DNA from: Clostridiales bacterium
GTDB taxonomy: Bacteria > Bacillota > Clostridia > Christensenellales > Aristaeellaceae
Assembly: GCA_012514225.1 (NCBI GenBank)
Contig: JAAZAQ010000159.1
Location: forward strand, 1-12,005
DNA length: 12,005 bases
Direction: 5' to 3'
Shown here: piece after piece, positions 5,632-12,005 of the stretch
How the letters are laid out: each line of letters opens with the position of its first letter
How positions within the stretch are numbered: position 1 is the stretch's first letter
The notes under the pieces: model-generated
What the model saw: the letters and a program-made list of their open reading frames with translations, nothing else
What the model was told of the DNA's origin: nothing
Database searches by the model: none
Program-made: the position numbers and the translations under genes

Positions 5632-6978
5632 ATGAACTGGGAACAGATTGAGGAGCGGCTCAACCAGCTGATGGCCGAAAGCCGCCACGGCCAGCTGCGC
5701 GGCGCGCTGATGATGCTCAACCCCGTGGACATCGCGGGCTATATGAAGAACCTGGACCGGGAGAAGCTGCTGCTGCTCTTCCGGATTCTACCCAAGGACG
5801 TATCCGCGGACGTGTTCAGCTATATGGACTCCGACCAGCGCGAAATGCTGGTGGAGAGCATCGCGGACGCGGAAATCACCGCGCTGATCGACGAGATGTT
5901 TGTCGACGACGCCGTGGACTTCCTGGAAGAGCTGCCCGCCAACGCCGTCAAGCGCGTGCTGCACAACACCGACCCGCACACCCGCGCCATCATCAACCAG
6001 TTCCTCAAGTACCCGGAGAATTCCGCCGGCTCCCTGATGACCATCGAGTACTGCGAGGTCACCCCGGACATGAACGTGCGGGACGCCCTCAAGAGCATCA
6101 AGGAGACTGGGGTGGACAAGGAGACGGTGTACACCCTGTACATGCTCGACGCCCAGCGCCGCCTCATCGGCACCGTGCCGCTGCACAAGGCGCTGGTCGT
6201 GCCGGAGGACACCGCGCTGATGAAGCTGATGGACCCGGGCATCATCTCGGTGAACACCCTGGACGACCAGGAGGTCGTCGCCGACACCGTGCGCAAGTAC
6301 CACCTGCTGTCCATCCCCGTGGTCGACGGCGAGGGCCGGCTGGTGGGCATCATCACCAGCGACGACGTCATGGACGTCATCGAGGAGGAGAACACTGAGG
6401 ACTTTGAGAAGATGTCCGGCCTGGCGCCCGCGGAAGAGCCCTATTTCAAGTCGAAGCTGCTCACCCTGGCGGGCAACCGGCTGCCCTGGCTGATGATCCT
6501 GATGTTCACCTCCATCATCTCCGGCGCCATTATCTCGAAGTTCGAAACCGTGCTGGCGGTCAACATCCTCCTGTCGGCCTCCATCCCCATGCTGATGGAC
6601 ACCGGCGGCAACTGCGGCCAGCAGGCTTCCACGCTGATGATCCGCGGCATCGCGCTGGGCGAGGTGCGCTTTTCCGACTTCTTCAAGGTCCTGTGGACGG
6701 AGTTCCGCGTTGGCCTGCTGGTCGGCCTCGCGCTCTCGGGGGTCACCTTCCTGCGCCTGCTGCTGCTCAACCAGGCGTCCCTCGTGATGGCGGCGGTCAT
6801 TTCCGTCAGCCTCTACGCCACGGTGGTCATCGCCAAGTCCATCGGCTGCGTCCTGCCGCTATTGGCGCAGCGCGTCAAGCTGGATCCGGCGCTCGCGGCC
6901 TCCCCGCTCATCACCACGCTGGTGGACGCGGCCAGCCTGTTTATCTTCTTCACCATCGCCTCCAGGTTTATTCTCTGA
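5632..6978 (+). CDS. mgtE: Magnesium transporter MgtE
   Basis: MgtE is a homodimeric Mg2+-selective channel of the plasma membrane, gated by cytoplasmic magnesium. The 448 residues show the complete architecture: an alpha-helical N domain (about 1-130), two CBS domains (about 135-255, including the acidic ITSDDVMDVIEEEN region at 241-254), a connecting helix, and five transmembrane helices from about 284 to the end. The signatures NRLPWL (282-287), PMLMDTGGNCGQQAS (319-333) and ASPLITTLVD (423-432) are present. D432 corresponds to the pore aspartate that binds hydrated Mg2+ in T. thermophilus MgtE. GGAGGTGA at 5618-5625 lies 6 nt before the ATG. The gene is monocistronic, preceded by an attenuator-like leader and followed by a terminator. 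Acidic residues at the N-domain and CBS interface are expected to sense Mg2+ on the protein, so expression and channel gating may both respond to magnesium. Confidence 0.97.
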   Translation: MNWEQIEERLNQLMAESRHGQLRGALMMLNPVDIAGYMKNLDREKLLLLFRILPKDVSADVFSYMDSDQREMLVESIADAEITALIDEMFVDDAVDFLEELPANAVKRVLHNTDPHTRAIINQFLKYPENSAGSLMTIEYCEVTPDMNVRDALKSIKETGVDKETVYTLYMLDAQRRLIGTVPLHKALVVPEDTALMKLMDPGIISVNTLDDQEVVADTVRKYHLLSIPVVDGEGRLVGIITSDDVMDVIEEENTEDFEKMSGLAPAEEPYFKSKLLTLAGNRLPWLMILMFTSIISGAIISKFETVLAVNILLSASIPMLMDTGGNCGQQASTLMIRGIALGEVRFSDFFKVLWTEFRVGLLVGLALSGVTFLRLLLLNQASLVMAAVISVSLYATVVIAKSIGCVLPLLAQRVKLDPALAASPLITTLVDAASLFIFFTIASRFIL

Positions 6979-7000
6979 CAGGTGCCGGGATAATAGGAAA

Positions 7001-7027
7001 CCCGCCGATTCAATGGCGGGCTTTCTT
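7001..7027. terminator. Bidirectional intrinsic terminator between mgtE and dapB
   Basis: CCCGCC (7001-7006) and GGCGGG (7015-7020) form a perfect 6-bp stem with an 8-nt loop. On the plus strand CTTTCTT follows; on the minus strand TTTCCTATTAT follows. It lies 22 nt after the mgtE stop and 26 nt beyond the dapB stop, so it can end both convergent transcripts. Confidence 0.75.
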
Positions 7028-7046
7028 CCGTCTGCCGTTATTTGTC

Positions 7047-7793
7047 TTATTGCCCTGCGCCCAGCCAGTCGTCCATCCCGTATAACCCGGGCGCTTTCCC
7101 CATCAGCCAGGCCGCCGCGCCCAGCGCGCCCGCGGCGAACACGCCGCGCCCCTGCGCCTGGTGGGTCAGGGTCAGGGTCTCGTTGCTGCCGTAAAAGCCC
7201 ACCTCGTGCTCGCCCGCCACCGTGCCGCCGCGCACGGCGTGAACGCCGATTTCCTCGGGCGCGCGCTTCGCCTTGTTTCCCTCCCGCCCGAAGACCGGGC
7301 GGGACTGGGGCGCCCGGACGGCGTCCAGCAGCAGCAGGGCGGTGCCCGAGGGGCTGTCCTGCTTCTGGTTGTGGTGCTTCTCGACGATTTCGATGTCAAA
7401 CCCCGGCAGCATCCGCGCGGCCTGGGCGGCCAGCAGCCGCAGCACGTACACGCCGCGGGACAGGTTGGCGGAGCGGAAAACCGGGATGGACGCCGCCGCC
7501 CGCGCGACGGCCGCCAGGTCCGTTTCCGCGTACCCCGTCGTGCCCAGCACGCAGGGCAGCCCGCGCGCCGTGGCGAACGCCAGCAGCCCCGGCAGCGTCT
7601 GGGGGGCTGAAAAGTCGATGAGGACGTCGGCCGCCGGCAGTTCCCCGGAGAAGGACGGGTAAACCGGGAACCCTGCCTCCCCGCCGGCGCCCGGGTCGAT
7701 GCCGCAGACCGTCTCGAAACCCGCGGCCGCCGCTTCCTGGGCGATGAGCCGCCCCATCCGCCCCAGGCAGCCCGAAATCATCAGCCGTTTCAT
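7047..7793 (-). CDS. dapB: 4-hydroxy-tetrahydrodipicolinate reductase
   Basis: DapB reduces the DapA product to tetrahydrodipicolinate with NAD(P)H in the lysine/diaminopimelate pathway. The 248 residues contain the N-terminal Rossmann motif GCLGRMG (8-14), VLGTTG (82-87), and the catalytic segment EKHHNQKQDSPSGTA (138-152). There, H140 and K144 correspond to the E. coli catalytic pair and SGT binds the substrate carboxylate. The C-terminal region ending AWLMGKAPGLYGMDDWL is family-typical. The ATG at 7793 overlaps the dapA stop as ATGA (7790-7793), which points to translational coupling. The frame stays open upstream to 8141, but only as a shadow of dapA. It is the last gene of the operon, followed by the shared terminator. 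Confidence 0.96.
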   Translation of the reverse strand: MKRLMISGCLGRMGRLIAQEAAAAGFETVCGIDPGAGGEAGFPVYPSFSGELPAADVLIDFSAPQTLPGLLAFATARGLPCVLGTTGYAETDLAAVARAAASIPVFRSANLSRGVYVLRLLAAQAARMLPGFDIEIVEKHHNQKQDSPSGTALLLLDAVRAPQSRPVFGREGNKAKRAPEEIGVHAVRGGTVAGEHEVGFYGSNETLTLTHQAQGRGVFAAGALGAAAWLMGKAPGLYGMDDWLGAGQ

Positions 7794-8677
7794 GCGATCA
7801 GCCCCAGTTTCTTCATTTCGCCTGCCAGCAGGGCGCGGTTCCGCTCGCCCATGGGGATGAGCGGCAGGCGCACCCTGTCCTCGCAGATGCCCAGCATGTT
7901 CAGCCCCGCCTTTACCGGGATGGGGTTCATCTCGGAGAACAGCGCGTGGATGAGGGGCATCAGCCCAAGCTGCAGCTCCGCCGCTTCCTTCGTCCGCCTG
8001 CTTAGCATCTCTTCCGTCATCCGCGCGGTCAGCTCCGGCGCCACGTTGGACACCACAGAGATGACGCCCAGGCCGCCCAGGGACATCAGGGGCACGGTCA
8101 CCTCGTCGGTGCCGGAGTAAAAGGCAATCCGGCCCTCGCACAGGCGGATCATGTCCGCCGCGCGGGCCAAATCGCCGGAGGCTTCCTTTATGCCGATGAC
8201 CATCGGGTGCCGGGAAATCTCCGCCAGCGTTTCCGGGGCGACGTTCAGCCCCGTGCGCGAGGGCACGTTGTAGACGATGAGGGGCAGGCTGCCGTCCTGG
8301 GCGATGGCCTTGTAGTGCGCGACGAGCCCCGGCTGGGTGGTTTTATTGTAGTAGGGCGTCACGCAAAGCTGCGCGTCCGCGCCCAGTTCCTTCGCGCGTT
8401 TCGCCAGGTGGATGACGTGCGCGGTATTGTTGCCCCCGGTGCCCGCGATGACGGGTACGCGCCCCCCGGCAGCCCGGATGACGGCGGAGACGACCGCCTC
8501 CCACTCGTCGTCCGTCAGCGTGCTGGCCTCGCCCGTCGTTCCGCAGGCGACCAGCGCGGACACGCCGGCGCCAAGCTGCCACCGGACGAGCTTCTCAAGC
8601 GCTTTCACGTCGACGCCGTCCTGGCTAAAAGGCGTCGCCAGGGCGGTACAGGTGCCTTTGAACAGTGGCGTCATCAT
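7790..8677 (-). CDS. dapA: 4-hydroxy-tetrahydrodipicolinate synthase
   Basis: DapA condenses pyruvate with aspartate semialdehyde through a Schiff base, the committed step to diaminopimelate and lysine. This 295-residue TIM-barrel protein shows CGTTGE (45-50), the catalytic tyrosine Y136 and R141 in VYNVPSRTG (135-143), and the Schiff-base lysine K164 in GIKEASGD (162-169). NPIPVKAGL (251-259) is also conserved. The ATG at 8677 has GGAGG 6 nt upstream; the adjacent second ATG is an alternative. It follows asd by 16 nt and overlaps dapB by 4 nt. The neighbours make DHDPS the firm choice over related enzymes such as N-acetylneuraminate lyase. Confidence 0.97.
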   Translation of the reverse strand: MMTPLFKGTCTALATPFSQDGVDVKALEKLVRWQLGAGVSALVACGTTGEASTLTDDEWEAVVSAVIRAAGGRVPVIAGTGGNNTAHVIHLAKRAKELGADAQLCVTPYYNKTTQPGLVAHYKAIAQDGSLPLIVYNVPSRTGLNVAPETLAEISRHPMVIGIKEASGDLARAADMIRLCEGRIAFYSGTDEVTVPLMSLGGLGVISVVSNVAPELTARMTEEMLSRRTKEAAELQLGLMPLIHALFSEMNPIPVKAGLNMLGICEDRVRLPLIPMGERNRALLAGEMKKLGLIA

Positions 8678-8693
8678 TCCCTTCCTCCTTGGC

Positions 8694-9794
8694 TTACTTG
8701 CGCTCCAGGTATCCCTGGGCTTGCAGAAGCTCGGCGCTCAATACGCTGCCGCCCGCCGCGCCGCGCAGGGTGTTGTGCGACAGGCTGACAAACCGCCAGT
8801 CCAGCACCGGGTCCTCCCGCAGGCGGCCCAGAACGACGGCCATGCCGCCCCCGGCGTCCCGGTCCAGGGCGGGCTGGGGCCGGTCATCCTCCTCCCGGTA
8901 AACCAGGAAGGGGCGGGGCGCCGAAGGCAGCTTCATCCGCTGGGGCGCCGGCTCCCATTCCCGCCAGAGTCGCAGGATGTCCTCCCGCTTCGGCTTGTCC
9001 TCAAACCGGACGCTCACGGCGGCCAGGTGCCCGTCGTCCACCGGCACGCGCACGCACTGCGCGCTGATGAGCGGCTGCTCCGCGTCCCGGATTCCCGTGT
9101 CCCCCTCCCGGAAACCGCCCCAGATTTTCAGGGGCTCGCGCTCGCTTTTTTCTTCCTCGCCGGCGATGAAGGGAATCACGTTACGCTCCATCTCCGGCCA
9201 GTCGGCCATCGTTTTCCCCGCGCCGCTGACCGCCTGGTAGGTGCAGGCCACGACGGCGCTGGGGCGGTAGGGCAAAAGCGGCGTCAGCGCGGGCACGTAG
9301 GTCTGGATGGAGCAATTGGGTTTGACCGTGATGAATCCCCTGCGGGTACCCAGCCGTTTGCGCTGCGCCTCGATGACGCCGGCGTGGCCGGGGTTGATTT
9401 CCGGGATGAGCATCGGCACGTCCGGCAGCATCCGGCAGGCGGAGTTGCAGCTGATGACGGGCGTTTCAAGCCTGGCCAGCGCCTCCTCCAGCGCCCGGGT
9501 TTCCTTTTTTGGCAGGGACACGGCGCAGAACACGAAATCCACCGCGTCCGCGATGGTTTCCAGTTCCGCGGCGTCCAGCACCTTCAGCCGTCCCGCCGTC
9601 TCCGGCATCGGCGTGCCCAGCGCCCACCGGCCCTTGACCGCCTCGCGGTAGGGCTTGCCCGCGCTGTTCCTGCTGGCGGCCAGCAGGCGCAGGTCGAACC
9701 AGGGATGGGCGTCCAGCAGACTGACCAGCCGCTGCCCCACCATGCCCGTCGCCCCGACGATACCGACCCGGAGTTTACCCTTGGTCTCTTTCAT
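8694..9794 (-). CDS. asd: Aspartate-semialdehyde dehydrogenase, fungal/archaeal type
   Basis: Asd reduces L-4-aspartyl phosphate to aspartate semialdehyde with NADPH, the branch point for threonine, methionine, lysine and diaminopimelate. The 366 residues contain the nucleotide-binding GIVGATGMVGQRL (11-23), the nucleophile C161 in KPNCSIQT (158-165), QAVSGAGK (187-194), and RVPVDDGHL (249-257) with the catalytic H256. The C-terminal part, DRPQPALDR (304-312) and GRLREDPVLDWRFVSLSHNT (323-342), closely follows the yeast Hom2/archaeal form rather than the shorter classical bacterial enzyme. The ATG at 9794 is chosen with GAGGGG 6 nt upstream. A TTG 18 nt further upstream would overlap the preceding gene. 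It begins 10 nt after the oxidoreductase stop and precedes dapA. Confidence 0.95.
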   Translation of the reverse strand: MKETKGKLRVGIVGATGMVGQRLVSLLDAHPWFDLRLLAASRNSAGKPYREAVKGRWALGTPMPETAGRLKVLDAAELETIADAVDFVFCAVSLPKKETRALEEALARLETPVISCNSACRMLPDVPMLIPEINPGHAGVIEAQRKRLGTRRGFITVKPNCSIQTYVPALTPLLPYRPSAVVACTYQAVSGAGKTMADWPEMERNVIPFIAGEEEKSEREPLKIWGGFREGDTGIRDAEQPLISAQCVRVPVDDGHLAAVSVRFEDKPKREDILRLWREWEPAPQRMKLPSAPRPFLVYREEDDRPQPALDRDAGGGMAVVLGRLREDPVLDWRFVSLSHNTLRGAAGGSVLSAELLQAQGYLERK

Positions 9795-9804
9795 TCCTGT
9801 CCCC

Positions 9805-10878
9805 TCAGTCAAAGAATACCGGCTTGCCGTCGGCGGCGCTGCGGTAAATCGCGTCCAGGATGCGCGTCACCTGAAGCGCCTGCTCCGGCAGCACGCACAG
9901 TTCTCCTTCCCCCCGCACGGCGGCGAGGAACACCCGCTGCTCCATAACCGCGGGCTTGGGGATGGGGTCGCTGAAACCCTCGGTGCCGCCTTTCAGGTCG
10001 GGTTTCTCGATGAACTGAAGGCCGTGGCGCACGCCGTTGATGCGCAGCCCTTCGTGGAAATCCGCGCCGCCCCTGGTACCCGACAGCGTGGTCGTCGCCT
10101 CCTCCACGTCCAGGGTGTTGAGCGCCCAGGACGCGCTCAAAATGATGGTCGCCCCGTTCTCCATCACCACGAAGCCGAAGGCGCTGTCCTCGGTGGTGAA
10201 CTTGTCCGGGTCCCAGTCCCCCCAGGCGTTGGCCGTGTCCCGGTCGCGGTTGAGCTTGTGGTAGGTCGTGCCCGCGGCGTATTTCGGGTGGTAGTTGTCC
10301 ATCATCCACAGCGTCAGGTCCAGCGCATGGGTGCCGATGTCGATAAGCGGGCCGCCGCCCTGCTCCTTCTCGTTGAGGAAGACGCCCCAGGTGGGCACGG
10401 CGCGGCGCCGGACCGCGTTGGCGCGGGCGAAATAGATCTCGCCCAGGGCCCCTTCCAGGATGGATTTTTTCAGGTACTGGCTGTCCTGCCGGTAGCGGTT
10501 CTGGTAGCCGACGTTGAGCAGCTTGCCGCTCTCCCGGGCGGCGGACAGCATCCGCAGCCCCTCCCTGTAGTTGATGGCCATGGGCTTTTCGCACATTACG
10601 TGCTTGCCCGCCTGCAGCGCGGCCACCGAGATGTCGCTGTGGCTCCGGTTGGGGGTGCACACGTAGACAGCGTCCAGCTCCATGTTCAGCAGTTCCCGGT
10701 AATCCGTGAATACCCGGGCGCCCGCCGCCCCGAAAGCCTTGGCGCTGACGGCGGCCTTTTCCGGCACGATGTCGCAGAAGGCGATCACCTCGTTCCCGCC
10801 GACCGCCTTGAGGGAGGGCAGGTATTTGCCGTCGGAAATCGCCCCGCAGCCGATGACGCCCAGTTTCAGTGTCTTCAT
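9805..10878 (-). CDS. Gfo/Idh/MocA family NAD(P)-dependent oxidoreductase
   Basis: This 357-residue cytoplasmic dehydrogenase has an N-terminal Rossmann domain with GVIGCGAIS (7-15), VYVCTPNRSH (71-80), and CEKPMA (96-101) with the conserved lysine K98. The GFO/IDH/MocA C-terminal domain contains GGGPLIDIGTHALDL (174-188), where D180 and H184 are the usual catalytic residues. The family mostly oxidises sugars, inositols and related alcohols; the substrate cannot be told from sequence. The ATG at 10878 starts directly at the Rossmann fold with AGGCGG 8 nt upstream. The longer frame, up to 10938, would include the promoter. It is the first gene of the operon, 10 nt from asd, so it is transcribed with the diaminopimelate genes. 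That could mean a linked role or simple co-location. Confidence 0.92.
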   Translation of the reverse strand: MKTLKLGVIGCGAISDGKYLPSLKAVGGNEVIAFCDIVPEKAAVSAKAFGAAGARVFTDYRELLNMELDAVYVCTPNRSHSDISVAALQAGKHVMCEKPMAINYREGLRMLSAARESGKLLNVGYQNRYRQDSQYLKKSILEGALGEIYFARANAVRRRAVPTWGVFLNEKEQGGGPLIDIGTHALDLTLWMMDNYHPKYAAGTTYHKLNRDRDTANAWGDWDPDKFTTEDSAFGFVVMENGATIILSASWALNTLDVEEATTTLSGTRGGADFHEGLRINGVRHGLQFIEKPDLKGGTEGFSDPIPKPAVMEQRVFLAAVRGEGELCVLPEQALQVTRILDAIYRSAADGKPVFFD

Positions 10879-10909
10879 CAGGAACGCCGCCTTCCGGAAA
10901 TTTGTGCCC

Positions 10910-10938
10910 ATTATACGGCATGCCCGCCCATTTGTCAT
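10910..10938 (-). promoter_or_regulatory. Promoter of the oxidoreductase-asd-dapA-dapB operon
   Basis: On the minus strand, -35 ATGACA (10938-10933; five of six) and a perfect -10 TATAAT (10915-10910) are separated by 17 nt. Transcription would start near 10903, leaving about 25 nt before the ATG at 10878. Confidence 0.8.
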
Positions 10939-10981
10939 GGAAGCCGCCCGGTGCCGCAGGAACGCCTGAAAGTGCGCGGTA

Positions 10982-10990
10982 TGGTATCAT
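10982..10990 (+). promoter_or_regulatory. Possible extended -10 promoter for the PG-binding carboxypeptidase gene
   Basis: TGGTATCAT fits the extended -10 form TGn plus TATAAT with one mismatch. No good -35 hexamer stands at 16-18 nt upstream, which an extended -10 can tolerate. A start near 10997 would give a leader of about 50 nt. Confidence 0.4.
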
Positions 10991-11046
10991 GATGCACGGA
11001 AAAAGGCCTGGATGCCGTTGGATGGCTGAATACGGGAAAGGGCGCC

Positions 11047-12005
11047 TTGACGAACGTGAAAAGAATCCTGACCCTGATTTGCGCGGTGTTGCTGGCGCTG
11101 TCCCCGGGTATTGCGGGCGCCGGCGACGCCCCGGTGCTCTCCTTGGGCTCCCAGGGGGAGCAGGTGCGCAGCCTGCAGCAACGGCTCATCCTCTCCGGCT
11201 TCCTGGCCGGGCAGGCGGACGGGCACTATGGCAAGGCCACAAAAGACGCGGTCCTGCAGGCGCAGCAGGCGCTCATCGGGCAGGGACACAGCCTTCAGGC
11301 GGACGGGGTCTTCGGCCCGGTCACCCGGGCGTTGCTGTACGACGACGAAGCGATGCGCCCCTTCATCGATTTTTCTTTGGGCGCCAGGGGCCAGCGCGTC
11401 GTCAGCCTGCAAAACCGCCTGATTGACCTCAAGTTCCTGGAGGGGCCGGCCGACGGCGTCTTCGGGGAGAACACGCGGGATGCGCTGCGCGCCTTCCAGC
11501 GCCACCTGATGGCCTTCGGCGCCGAGGGTGTTACGGACAGCGGCGCCGCGGACGCGGCGGCGCGCCGGTTCCTGAATCCCTCCGCCGACCTGTCCGCCTT
11601 CAGCATTAGGGCGCCGGAGTTCTTCGACCCGGCCCGCCCCCTGGAATTGGGCAACGAGTTCTTGAACGCCCGCGCCGCCATCCTGGTCGACGGCAGCACC
11701 GGCGAAATCCTTTACGCCAAAAACCCGGACGAGCGGCTGTACCCGGCCAGCACCACCAAGGTGATGACCCTGCTGCTGGCGGTGGAGCGGGGCGGGCTGG
11801 ACCGGAAGGTCACCGTGCCCCGGGAGGCGGCGGAGGTTCCCCGGGACTCCTCCCTGGTGCCTGTGTACCCCGGGGAGGAAATGCCGCTGCGCGACCTGCT
11901 GTACGGCCTGATGCTGCGCTCGGGCAACGACGCCGCCAACGCGGTCGCCGTGCTCTGCGACGGCTCGCTGGAGGGGTTTGTGGGGCGGATGAACCAAAGG
12001 GCGCG
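11047..12005 (+). CDS. Exported D-Ala-D-Ala carboxypeptidase (S11) with two N-terminal peptidoglycan-binding domains, 3' end beyond the window
   Basis: The 319 visible residues start with a signal peptide (about 1-26: a short n-region with one Lys and one Arg, then core ILTLICAVLLALS, then GIAGAG). Two peptidoglycan-binding type 1 repeats follow: about 32-100 (SLGSQGEQVRSLQQRL ... ADGHYGKAT, ADGVFGPVT) and about 109-176 (LGARGQRVVSLQNRL ... ADGVFGENTRDALRAFQ). The S11 domain begins at about 203 with AAILVDGSTGEILYAKN, the nucleophile motif S235-T-T-K238, and S292-G-N294. The KTG motif must lie past the edge. There is no in-frame ATG: an in-frame TGA sits at 10990-10992. TTG at 11047, with AAAGGG 4 nt upstream, and GTG at 11056 are the candidate starts; TTG is slightly preferred by spacing. 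The enzyme probably trims stem peptides while held on the wall by its repeats. Sporulation-specific relatives of similar architecture exist in Firmicutes, but such a role is not shown here. Confidence 0.88.
   Translation, partial: MTNVKRILTLICAVLLALSPGIAGAGDAPVLSLGSQGEQVRSLQQRLILSGFLAGQADGHYGKATKDAVLQAQQALIGQGHSLQADGVFGPVTRALLYDDEAMRPFIDFSLGARGQRVVSLQNRLIDLKFLEGPADGVFGENTRDALRAFQRHLMAFGAEGVTDSGAADAAARRFLNPSADLSAFSIRAPEFFDPARPLELGNEFLNARAAILVDGSTGEILYAKNPDERLYPASTTKVMTLLLAVERGGLDRKVTVPREAAEVPRDSSLVPVYPGEEMPLRDLLYGLMLRSGNDAANAVAVLCDGSLEGFVGRMNQRA

Larger units (their letters stand above)
10879..11046. other. Divergent intergenic control region
   Basis: This 168-nt gap separates the oxidoreductase-asd-dapA-dapB operon from the divergent cell-wall gene. 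It holds the minus-strand promoter at 10938-10910, a plausible plus-strand extended -10 element at 10982-10990, and the ribosome binding sites of both genes. No long inverted repeat or recognised riboswitch (such as the lysine L-box) is visible. The minus-strand leader would be only about 25 nt, too short for one. Confidence 0.7.

Noticed and set aside
8412..9947. 511-codon plus-strand frame
   Set aside because: It runs antisense through asd and the ends of the neighbouring genes and has no domain character.
10879..10903. Lysine riboswitch (L-box) before the asd-dapA-dapB operon
   Set aside because: The predicted leader is only about 25 nt, far too short for an L-box, and no terminator is present.
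9655..10992. 445-codon plus-strand frame
   Set aside because: It is antisense to the oxidoreductase gene and covers the operon promoter; a composition-driven open frame.
10987..11997. 336-codon minus-strand frame
   Set aside because: It is antisense to the PG-binding carboxypeptidase, whose signal peptide, repeats and STTK motif are clear on the plus strand.

Overview
The window is a GC-rich (roughly 60-65% by eye), densely packed bacterial chromosome segment carrying housekeeping genes. Strong AGGAGG-type ribosome binding sites, sigma-A/sigma-70 style promoters, a type III pantothenate kinase (CoaX), TmcAL (YlbM family), MgtE, class I two-subunit Fe-S fumarase and several S11 D-Ala-D-Ala carboxypeptidases all point to an anaerobic, GC-rich member of the Clostridia (Bacillota). 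The exact lineage is an inference. I see no phage, IS, tRNA, rRNA or CRISPR element.

Layout, left to right. (1) Plus strand: the C-terminal end of a small hydrophobic membrane protein, possibly an ECF transporter S component, followed 20 nt later by coaX. (2) A 300-nt convergent intergenic region (981-1280) with a terminator-like hairpin and two mutually exclusive GC-rich hairpins. (3) Minus strand operon, read right to left: tmcAL (5343-4150), fumarase alpha (4157-3312), fumarase beta (3298-2741), and an S11 D-Ala-D-Ala carboxypeptidase (2705-1281). (4) A divergent control region (5344-5631): the minus promoter for tmcAL and a perfect-consensus plus promoter for mgtE stand back to back with -35 boxes 1 nt apart. 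The mgtE transcript has a leader of about 200 nt with a 25-codon ORF behind a near-perfect Shine-Dalgarno, a 9-bp stem that contains that ORF's start codon, and an intrinsic terminator upstream of mgtE. (5) mgtE (5632-6978), ending at a bidirectional terminator. (6) Minus strand operon, read right to left: a Gfo/Idh/MocA oxidoreductase (10878-9805), asd (9794-8694), dapA (8677-7790) and dapB (7793-7047), driven by a clear promoter at 10938-10910. (7) Divergent from it, the start of an exported protein with two peptidoglycan-binding domains and an S11 carboxypeptidase domain, running off the right edge.

How they fit together: asd, dapA and dapB give consecutive steps from aspartyl phosphate to tetrahydrodipicolinate, precursor of diaminopimelate and lysine. 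The two S11 carboxypeptidases act on the resulting peptidoglycan stem peptides, so cell-wall precursor supply and wall trimming are both represented. CoaX starts coenzyme A synthesis, fumarase serves the C4-dicarboxylate pathway, TmcAL modifies elongator tRNA-Met, and MgtE imports magnesium. The most noteworthy signal is the mgtE leader, which looks like a transcription attenuator built around a short upstream ORF and does not match the classical M-box magnesium riboswitch.
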